Shown here one piece after another: positions 1 to 4,806 of a DNA stretch of 8,582 bases. The position numbers and the translations under genes are program-made. Source of the stretch: an uncultured Senegalimassilia sp. (GTDB lineage: Bacteria > Actinomycetota > Coriobacteriia > Coriobacteriales > Eggerthellaceae); NCBI GenBank assembly GCA_934661765.1, contig CAKUJT010000099.1:1-8582 (forward strand), read 5' to 3'. The notes below the pieces were generated by a model, which did not search any database, was not told the DNA's origin, and saw nothing but the letters and a program-made list of their open reading frames with translations. How positions within the stretch are numbered: the stretch's first letter is position 1; each line of letters begins with the position of its first letter.

Positions 1-183
1 TGCGGGCAGCATGCCGGGGCGGACGCTGGCCGCTTCCACCACGGCGCCGATGACCACGGCTCCCGTGAAGTTGATGATGAAGGTGATAAGCGGGAATTGC
101 CCCTGATAGGGGAGCAGTCCAAGCAGATAGCGTGCGATGGCTCCGCAAAAACCGCCTGCTCCGACGCATAATGCCGCGATCAT
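1..183 (-). CDS. crcB: CrcB/Fluc-family fluoride ion channel, N-terminal part (cut by window edge)
   Basis: Small membrane protein that exports fluoride as a dual-topology dimer in the cytoplasmic membrane. Only the first 61 residues are in view; the family is usually about 110-130 residues, so roughly half is missing to the left. Reading the minus strand from the ATG at 183-181, residues 10-22 carry the family pattern GG-x2-GA-x2-RY-x2-G (G10, G11, G14, A15, R18, Y19, G22). These are followed by P31 and T34-F-I-I-N38-F-T-G41 and G46, which match the conserved pore segment with its asparagine. The start is supported by GGAAAGGAAG 7-16 bases upstream. The gene is transcribed away from the aminopeptidase gene, with about 100 bases between the two start codons. 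No fluoride riboswitch was recognised upstream. crcB genes often occur as adjacent pairs; a partner would lie outside the window. Family assignment is fairly sure. Confidence 0.85.
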   Translation of the reverse strand, partial: MIAALCVGAGGFCGAIARYLLGLLPYQGQFPLITFIINFTGAVVIGAVVEAASVRPGMLPA

Positions 184-219
184 GGCACTTCCTTTCCAAT
201 GCGTGTTCTTCGGGTTCGT

Positions 220-225
220 ATTGTA
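220..225 (-). promoter_or_regulatory. Candidate -10 element for crcB
   Basis: On the minus strand the hexamer TACAAT (one mismatch to TATAAT) lies 36 bases upstream of the crcB ATG. This would give a leader of about 30 bases. No convincing -35 hexamer sits 16-18 bases further upstream, so this is only a candidate. Confidence 0.3.
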
Positions 226-252
226 GTGCAACCTGTTGCCGCGTGCGTTGGT

Positions 253-261
253 TGCTAGACT
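253..261 (+). promoter_or_regulatory. Candidate extended -10 promoter for apeB
   Basis: TGCTAGACT reads as an extended -10 (TG-N-TAGACT). Transcription would begin near 268, leaving a leader of under 20 bases that still contains the AAGGAG ribosome binding site at 274-279. No good -35 hexamer is visible, as is tolerated for extended -10 promoters. It sits back to back with the crcB promoter candidate. Confidence 0.35.
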
Positions 262-285
262 GGACGGGAACGAAAGGAGCTGACC

Positions 286-1677
286 ATGGCGGATGAGATG
301 ATGGATAAGGACCCGGCTTCGACGCAGATGGGATCGGCGGAGGCGAGCATCGCCCTGGCAGATGTGCGTGCGGCGCATGATATGGCGGCGTTCGTGCAGG
401 AGTGCCCGAGCATGTTCCATACGGCGGCGGCCGTGCGGCGGCGTTTGGATGAGGCCGGCTTCGCCTACCTGCCCGAAAGCAAGCCGTGGGAGGTTCGGCG
501 CGGCGGGCGCTACTACACTGTGCGCAACAACTCGAGCATCGTTGCGTTCAAGGTCGGCGCGCAGCTTGACGCGTATCGCTTCCAGCTCACGGCGTCGCAT
601 TCCGATTCCCCCACATATAAGGTAAAGGCGGCTCCCGAGCTTTCCGGGCCGTCGGGTTATTTGCGCTTGAACGTGGAAGCATATGGCGGCGTGATGGACC
701 ATACCTGGTTCGACAGGCCCTTGTCCGTGGCGGGCCGCGTGCTGGTGCGTTCGGGTAACCGCGTGGAAAGCCGCCTGATCGCGCCCGATGCGGACCTGCT
801 CATCATTCCTCGCGTGCCTATCCACCTTGATCGCGAGGCGAATTCCCGCTTCTCCCCGAACCGCGCCGTCGATCTGTGCCCGGTCATGTCGGCTGGGGCG
901 CTTCAGCCTGGGTCCTTCGACAAGCTCATCGCCCAGGAGGCGGGCGTCGCGCCCGAGCAGGTGCTGGCGCGCGACCTGTTCCTGGTGAACCGTCAGCAGC
1001 CTTCCGTGTGGGGCTGGGGCAACGAGTTCATAAGCGCTCCGCGCCTGGATGACCTGGGGTGCGCCTACGTTTCGCTTGCCGCATTCCTGGCCGCGGGCAA
1101 CGACGATGCCGTCTCGGTGTTCTGCTGCTTCGATAACGAGGAAGTGGGCTCGAACACCAAGCAGGGTGCCATGTCCACGTTTTTGCGCGACTGCCTTGAG
1201 CGCGTGAATGCGGGGCTTGGGTTCACGCCCGAGCAGCTGCGGTGCGCGCTGGCGAAGAGCATGCTGGTTAGCTGCGACAACGCCCATGCCGTCCATCCGA
1301 ACCGCCCCGAGCTCTACGACGAGGGCAACCGCGTCATGCTCAATCGCGGCCTCGCGGTGAAGGAGGCGGCGAATCAGAAGTATTGCACCGACGCGTTCAG
1401 CCGTGCGGTGTTCTGCGCGATATGCCAGGATGCGGGCGTGCCCCTGCAGCGTTTCGCGAATAGAAGCGACATGCCGGGCGGGTCGACGCTTGGGAATTTG
1501 TCGAATATGCAGGTGAGCATGCATGCCGTCGATGTGGGTCTGCCTCAGCTGGCCATGCATTCCAGCTACGAGACGGCGGGCGTCGCGGATATCGCCTTGG
1601 GAACCGCCGCGTTGGGGGCGTTCTACAACGCCGACGTGCGCATCGAGGACGCCGATTTCGCGGAGCTGTGCCTGTAG
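286..1677 (+). CDS. apeB: M18-family zinc aminopeptidase (aspartyl aminopeptidase type)
   Basis: Cytoplasmic metallopeptidase that removes single amino acids from the N-termini of peptides; M18 enzymes use two zinc ions and form large dodecamers. Eukaryotic members prefer acidic N-terminal residues, but the preference of this bacterial copy cannot be read from sequence. By alignment with the family, the expected metal and catalytic residues are present: H105 and D107 (ASHSDSP), D255 (PRLDDLG), E285-E286 (DNEEVGS), D331 (CDNAHA) and H425 (AMHSSYE). Other M18 blocks are TWFDRPLSVAGRV (140-152), IPRVPIHLDREAN (174-186) and GGSTLGN (398-404). Length 463 is slightly above the usual 420-440 because about 25-30 polar residues precede the first conserved segment (MAAFVQECPSMFHTA). 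The start is supported by AAGGAG at 274-279, seven bases before the ATG. It is probably transcribed alone: no gene follows closely, and the next gene has its own promoter-like sequence. No clear intrinsic terminator follows it. Confidence 0.95.
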   Translation: MADEMMDKDPASTQMGSAEASIALADVRAAHDMAAFVQECPSMFHTAAAVRRRLDEAGFAYLPESKPWEVRRGGRYYTVRNNSSIVAFKVGAQLDAYRFQLTASHSDSPTYKVKAAPELSGPSGYLRLNVEAYGGVMDHTWFDRPLSVAGRVLVRSGNRVESRLIAPDADLLIIPRVPIHLDREANSRFSPNRAVDLCPVMSAGALQPGSFDKLIAQEAGVAPEQVLARDLFLVNRQQPSVWGWGNEFISAPRLDDLGCAYVSLAAFLAAGNDDAVSVFCCFDNEEVGSNTKQGAMSTFLRDCLERVNAGLGFTPEQLRCALAKSMLVSCDNAHAVHPNRPELYDEGNRVMLNRGLAVKEAANQKYCTDAFSRAVFCAICQDAGVPLQRFANRSDMPGGSTLGNLSNMQVSMHAVDVGLPQLAMHSSYETAGVADIALGTAALGAFYNADVRIEDADFAELCL

Positions 1678-1696
1678 GGGCGTTGGGCGCATGGCT

Positions 1697-1724
1697 TGAT
1701 CGGCGGCTGCAAGGATGCCGATTA
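1697..1724 (+). other. Hairpin just downstream of apeB, no T-tract
   Basis: TGATCGGC at 1697-1704 pairs with GCCGATTA at 1717-1724 (eight pairs including one G-U, 12-base loop), 19 bases after the apeB stop codon. The bases that follow (TGAGATGACGG) contain no T-run, so it is not a standard intrinsic terminator. It might be an mRNA-end stabilising structure or chance. Confidence 0.25.
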
Positions 1725-1735
1725 TGAGATGACGG

Positions 1736-1764
1736 TTGCGTTAATGGACATATTGCTGCAATAT
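1736..1764 (+). promoter_or_regulatory. Candidate sigma-70 type promoter for degV
   Basis: TTGCGT (1736-1741) and CAATAT (1759-1764) are separated by exactly 17 bases, and TG immediately precedes the -10. Each hexamer has two mismatches to consensus. Transcription would start near 1771, giving a leader of about 60 bases before the TTG start codon. The -10 lies inside the perfect inverted repeat at 1749-1765. Confidence 0.4.
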
Positions 1765-1765
1765 G
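1749..1765. repeat. Perfect inverted repeat over the degV -10 region (possible operator)
   Basis: CATATTG (1749-1755) and CAATATG (1759-1765) are exact reverse complements around a CTG centre. The dyad is AT-rich in a GC-rich setting and overlaps the predicted -10, as a repressor site would. The binding protein is unknown; the dyad is seen directly, the operator role is inferred. Confidence 0.4.
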
Positions 1766-1823
1766 GGGTGTTGCGCGTGAGCGAAACAGGTTCGCGCGCA
1801 ATCACGCAATCCATGAAACGATT

Positions 1824-1827
1824 GGAG
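1824..1827 (+). promoter_or_regulatory. Short-spaced ribosome binding site before a TTG start
   Basis: GGAG lies only four bases before the TTG at 1832. An in-frame TGA at 1814-1816 and the lack of any ATG or GTG before the conserved ITDS motif make this TTG the only usual start codon available to the DegV reading frame. Confidence 0.5.
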
Positions 1828-1831
1828 CATT

Positions 1832-2725
1832 TTGCAGCAACCATCCGTCGGCGCCGGCGCGCCTTGCGTTCATATCATCACTGATTCAGCTTCTGACCTG
1901 GTACAAGGCGAGCTTGAGGGCATAAGCGCCGTCGTGCCGCTTTCCATCGCGTTCGGCGATGAGGAGTACTTGGACGGCGTGAACCTGTCGCATGACCGGT
2001 TTTACGAGAAGCTGGTGGAGTCCGATGAGCTTCCGCGCACTAGCCAGGTGACGCCGTTCGCGTTCTCGCAGGTTATCGAAGGCGTGCTCGGCGCGCCCGA
2101 TGCTGGCGGCTCCGATGAGGCGGTGGTCATCACGCTGTCCGCGAAGCTGTCGGGCACGCATGAAAGCGCGCTTGCCGCAGCGCAGGCGTGGGGAGGCCGC
2201 GTGCACGTGGTGGATTCCACGAACGTGACCATCGGGCAGAAGGCCCTGGCGGCATATGCGGTGCGTTTGGCGAAGCAAGGCATGTCGGCGGCCCAGATCG
2301 CCTCCGAGCTTGATGATGCGAAGGGCCGCATCCGCTTGGTCGCGCTGCTTGATACGTTGGAGTACCTGCAAAAGGGCGGCCGCATCTCCAAGACGGCGGC
2401 CTTCGCCGGCGGCGTGCTGTCCATCAAGCCCGTGGTCGCCATCCAAGACGGCGCCGTCGCGGTGCTCGGCAAGGCGCGCGGTTCGAAGAAGGGCAACAAC
2501 CTGCTCATCCAGCAGGTGAAGGAGGCCGGCGGCATCGACTTCGACATGCCGTTCTTCTTGGGCTATACCGGCTTGGGCGATGATCTGGTGCGCAAGTACA
2601 TCGAGGATAGCCGCGAGTTGTGGGAAGGCCACGTGGAAAGCGTGGGCTACTCCACCGTGGGCGGCACCATCGGCACGCACGTAGGACCGGGCGCCGTGGC
2701 GCTCGCGTTTTTCGCCAAGCAGTAG
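1832..2725 (+). CDS. DegV-family (FakB-like) fatty-acid-binding protein
   Basis: Cytosolic DegV-fold protein. Family members bind a fatty acid, and in Firmicutes FakB presents it to the kinase FakA to make acyl-phosphate for phospholipid synthesis. No FakA-like gene is in this window, so the partner is unknown. Length 297 is close to the family norm of 280-290. Conserved segments in order: ITDSASDL (16-23), RTSQVTP (69-75), LSAKLSGTHESA (102-113), VVDSTN (126-131), LQKGGRISKTAA (179-190), LSIKPVV (196-202) and GGTIGTHVGPGA (277-288). The TSQ and GGTIGTHVGPG blocks flank the lipid head-group site in known structures. The start is TTG, forced by the upstream in-frame stop and absence of other starts; the ten residues before the first strand are poorly conserved. 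It stands alone as a transcription unit, with a promoter candidate at 1736-1764 and a strong terminator at 2747-2790. Family assignment is secure; the lipid it binds is not known. Confidence 0.94.
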   Translation: MQQPSVGAGAPCVHIITDSASDLVQGELEGISAVVPLSIAFGDEEYLDGVNLSHDRFYEKLVESDELPRTSQVTPFAFSQVIEGVLGAPDAGGSDEAVVITLSAKLSGTHESALAAAQAWGGRVHVVDSTNVTIGQKALAAYAVRLAKQGMSAAQIASELDDAKGRIRLVALLDTLEYLQKGGRISKTAAFAGGVLSIKPVVAIQDGAVAVLGKARGSKKGNNLLIQQVKEAGGIDFDMPFFLGYTGLGDDLVRKYIEDSRELWEGHVESVGYSTVGGTIGTHVGPGAVALAFFAKQ

Positions 2726-2746
2726 CGCGCCGCCGTCAGGCATTTT

Positions 2747-2790
2747 GCCCCGATGTCGTAATCGTTCGGTTACGATATCGGGGCTTTTTT
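2747..2790 (+). terminator. Intrinsic terminator of degV
   Basis: A 15-base stem (2747-2761 with 2770-2784, GCCCCGAT... pairing with ...ATCGGGGC, one G-U pair) closes an eight-base loop TCGTTCGG and is followed at once by six T residues (2785-2790). It begins 21 bases after the degV stop codon. The other strand has no T-run at its end, so it appears to act in one direction only. Confidence 0.93.
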
Positions 2791-2853
2791 ATCTGCGGCA
2801 GGGCACGGAATGCGATCGGCGATAGCCGGAACCTTTTTGCGGCTGTTTTGGTA

Positions 2854-2876
2854 GCATATGCCTCCATACGCGTATG
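2854..2876. promoter_or_regulatory. Clustered palindromes upstream of the LysR gene (candidate autoregulatory site)
   Basis: GCATATGC (2854-2861) and the perfect 12-base palindrome CATACGCGTATG (2865-2876) lie 59-81 bases before the lysR-type start codon. A further CGTATG is at 2911-2916. LysR-type regulators commonly bind dyads near their own promoter; no convincing -35/-10 pair was found here. The dyads are seen directly, the role is inferred. Confidence 0.35.
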
Positions 2877-2922
2877 ACCTGCTGTTTTAGTGGTATTACC
2901 CACGATATTCCGTATGTTGTGC

Positions 2923-2929
2923 GAGGGGG
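2923..2929 (+). promoter_or_regulatory. Ribosome binding site fixing the LysR start at 2935
   Basis: GAGGGGG is five bases before the ATG at 2935. The reading frame is open further upstream to a GTG at 2890, but that codon has no purine-rich site before it. The family's N-terminus (S-I-E-Q-L-D-R-F) fits the 2935 start. Confidence 0.8.
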
Positions 2930-2934
2930 TTGCA

Positions 2935-3834
2935 ATGAGTCCGAGCATCGAGCAGCTTGATCGTTTCGTCAGATCGGCTCGTGCGGGTTCCTACAGCGCC
3001 GCTGCGCAGGAGCTGTACGTTTCCCCGCAAACCGTTTCGAAATCCGTCCACGACATGGAGCACAAGCTCAACATCGTGTTGTTCGAGCCGACGGGGCGCC
3101 GCCTGCGCCCCACTGCCCGTGGGGCGCAGGTGCTCCATCGTGCCTCCAAGGTCCTCGAGGGGGTGGACGATATCCGGCGCATCTGCGGCGACGGCGGCCT
3201 GTCGGGCGCGGCGGGGGCTTCCCGGTTGCGCGTTGCGGTGGCCAGCTCCCCTTTGCGTGGCAGTGTGATGACTGAGCGCGATTTCCGCGGTTTCCGGCGC
3301 CGCTGCCCGCACGTTGCGCTTGACGTGTCGTTTCTTTCCAGCGGTTCGTGCTTGTCGGAGCTGGAATCCGGTGCGGTGGACGCGGCGGTGGTGGCGGGAC
3401 GTCCGGGGGCCGAGGGGCTTGTGTCGGAGCGCGTGGGTACGGTCGAGTTGCGTTTGCTGGTGTCGCGCGGGCACGCGTTCGCCTCACGCAAATCGCTTGC
3501 CCTTGCCGACCTGGAAGGCGCCCTGCTTGCCGAGCCGTATGATTCCAGCTTCCTTAAGGCGACGGTGCTTGAGCTTCTTTCCCGGCATGGCGTGCGTCCG
3601 CGCATGGCGTCGCTGGAGATGTCGGCGGCGCGGCATCATGGCTTTCTCCATGAAGACGGAGGGGTGGTGCTTGTGGTCTGCGATGGTCGCTATCCCGAGC
3701 AGTTCTCGGATGTGGAGGCGGTGCCGTTCGCGGAAGGGGAGGGCATGGAGCTGCCCGCGTACCTTGCATGGCGACAGGAAGCGGACGCTGCGCGGATGGG
3801 CACTTTGGCGGAATGTTTGCGTGGCTCGAGGTAA
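2935..3834 (+). CDS. LysR-type transcriptional regulator
   Basis: DNA-binding regulator of 299 residues, the normal size for the family. Residues 4-63 form the winged helix-turn-helix: IEQLDRFVRSARAGSYSAAA, then the recognition helix in SPQTVSKSVHDMEHKL (30-45), then LFEPTGRRLRPTARG (49-63). Residues 96-290 look like the two-lobed effector-binding domain: it begins SRLRVAVAS, has the typical ELESGAVDAAVVAG segment (142-155) and an LLVSRGHAFA segment (174-183). The ligand and target genes cannot be told from sequence. It is co-directional with its neighbours but has its own terminator and lies after the degV terminator, so it is probably monocistronic. The usual divergent partner gene is absent. 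The ccm operon begins about 290 bases downstream; regulation of that operon is possible but unsupported. Confidence 0.93.
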   Translation: MSPSIEQLDRFVRSARAGSYSAAAQELYVSPQTVSKSVHDMEHKLNIVLFEPTGRRLRPTARGAQVLHRASKVLEGVDDIRRICGDGGLSGAAGASRLRVAVASSPLRGSVMTERDFRGFRRRCPHVALDVSFLSSGSCLSELESGAVDAAVVAGRPGAEGLVSERVGTVELRLLVSRGHAFASRKSLALADLEGALLAEPYDSSFLKATVLELLSRHGVRPRMASLEMSAARHHGFLHEDGGVVLVVCDGRYPEQFSDVEAVPFAEGEGMELPAYLAWRQEADAARMGTLAECLRGSR

Positions 3835-3837
3835 CGG

Positions 3838-3881
3838 CCCGGGGCGGGCACGCCGATCAGGTGCGCTCACCCCGGGTTTTT
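3838..3881 (+). terminator. Intrinsic terminator of the LysR gene
   Basis: CCCGGGG (3838-3844) pairs perfectly with CCCCGGG (3870-3876) and is followed by five T residues (3877-3881). The 25-base loop can form a small inner stem (CGCC with GGTG). It begins three bases after the LysR stop codon. This separates the regulator from the ccm operon. Confidence 0.8.
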
Positions 3882-4125
3882 CGCGTTTTGGAGGCGTATG
3901 GCCGCGGTGTGAACGGGTGCCGGCAAAGCGGCTACCTTGATTGCGTCGTTTCCCCTTCCTTATCGGTTATCGTGTCGGCAAACGGTCGAAATGGCCTCTT
4001 CCCCGGGTAAATAGTGCGGTTTAACGAGCAAATTACACTATCTGGGTGATGGAATACCCCCGTTGTTTTCGATATGGTTACCGTTAGAAAGCAAGGGATA
4101 AACGCTTAAGGAAAAGGGAGGGCCT
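3882..4125. other. Gene-free region upstream of the ccm operon
   Basis: No convincing gene here; reading frames lack ribosome binding sites and recognisable protein. It is noticeably more AT-rich near the right end. Contents: a tandem repeat TTATCGG-TTATCG at 3960-3972, a weak GGGT/ACCC hairpin at 4044-4059, and two weak promoter candidates. These are TTGATT (3937-3942) with TATCGG (3961-3966) at 18-base spacing, and TTGTTT (4063-4068) with TAGAAA (4085-4090) at 16-base spacing. The second would give a leader of about 30 bases. Neither is strong enough to call alone. The ccmE ribosome binding site AGGGAGGG is at 4115-4122. Confidence 0.4.
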
Positions 4126-4791
4126 GTGAATACGAAGACGAAGCGTCGCATGATGGCGGTAACCGGCATCATCGTCATCGTGCTGGTCGTGATCTTGGCC
4201 GTCGTCGGCGGCTCCGGTGCTGCCAAGTCCGCCACCGTCGCCGACGCCGTTGCGGGTAAGTATGCAGACCAGAAGATCCAAGTGACGGGCAATGTGGTGG
4301 AGAACTCCTACACCACCAACGACAACGTGCTCACGTTCGCCATCTACGACAAGGACGGAAACCCCGGCGATCAGCTCGAGGTGCGCTACGAAGGGGGCGT
4401 GTCGGCCACGTTCGGCAACGACGTGACCGCCATCTGCACAGGCAAGATCGCCAACGACGGCGTGCTGCATGCCACCGAACTGGTGACGAAGTGCCCCTCG
4501 AAGTACGAGAACGCCTCGAGCGCGTTGAGCGTCTCGCGCCTGCTCGAGTACGGCGACCAGGTCGTCGACAAGCCGGTGAAGGTTTCCGGCACCGTGCAAA
4601 CGGGCTCCCTGAAGGCCGCCGGCGCGGGCGAACGCTTCGTGCTGGCCGACCCTGATTCCGGCAAGACGCTGCCCGTCGCGTTCGACGGCGCGCTGTCCGA
4701 CGAGATCGCGGAAGGCAGCTCGCTCGTGGTCACCGGCAGCCTTTCCGCCGACGGCAAGTTCGCCGCCACCGATGTTGCTCTCGCGGGTTAG
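4126..4791 (+). CDS. ccmE: Cytochrome c maturation haem chaperone CcmE, Cys-x3-Tyr type, with a second OB-like domain
   Basis: Membrane-anchored periplasmic or extracytoplasmic chaperone that carries haem from the CcmABC complex to CcmF. Residues 1-10 are basic, and 11-28 form one membrane anchor (AVTGIIVIVLVVILAVVG), so the rest faces outward. Residues about 36-122 form the first OB-fold, with features such as IQVTGNVV, LTFAIYD and LEVRYEGG. It ends in C123-P-S-K-Y127 (codons from 4492), the Cys-x3-Tyr version of the haem-attachment motif known from system I* CcmE of Desulfovibrio and archaea, in place of the usual His-x3-Tyr. Residues about 133-221 look like a second OB-fold (VKVSGTVQTGS, FVLADPDSG, VAFDGALSDEIAEGSSLVV, GKFAATDVALAG), stopping just where a haem motif would stand. 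Length 221 compares with about 150 in classical CcmE. The start is GTG with AGGGAGGG immediately upstream. First gene of the operon; ccmF begins 15 bases after its stop. Confidence 0.92.
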   Translation: MNTKTKRRMMAVTGIIVIVLVVILAVVGGSGAAKSATVADAVAGKYADQKIQVTGNVVENSYTTNDNVLTFAIYDKDGNPGDQLEVRYEGGVSATFGNDVTAICTGKIANDGVLHATELVTKCPSKYENASSALSVSRLLEYGDQVVDKPVKVSGTVQTGSLKAAGAGERFVLADPDSGKTLPVAFDGALSDEIAEGSSLVVTGSLSADGKFAATDVALAG

Positions 4792-4806
4792 GAAGAGGTT
4801 TCACGT

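Noticed and set aside
1696..1884. Small plus-strand frame of 62 codons between apeB and degV
   Set aside because: TTG start with no ribosome binding site; it runs across the degV promoter candidate and into the degV coding region. The Arg-rich tail comes from the degV sequence in another frame.
1886..2743. Minus-strand open frame of 285 codons opposite degV
   Set aside because: Antisense shadow of a clear DegV gene: composition is Arg/His/Leu-rich, it shows no recognisable motif, and its start lies beside the degV stop.
2890..2934. Upstream extension of the LysR-type gene to the GTG at 2890
   Set aside because: No ribosome binding site at 2890; the ATG at 2935 has GAGGGGG at proper spacing and gives the usual N-terminus.
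3314..3940. Plus-strand frame of 208 codons overlapping the end of the LysR-type gene
   Set aside because: Arg/Trp/Cys-rich frame-shifted shadow of the regulator that continues through its terminator.
4044..4059. GGGT/ACCC hairpin upstream of ccmE as a terminator or riboswitch
   Set aside because: Only four firm base pairs, and no T-run or larger conserved structure is visible.
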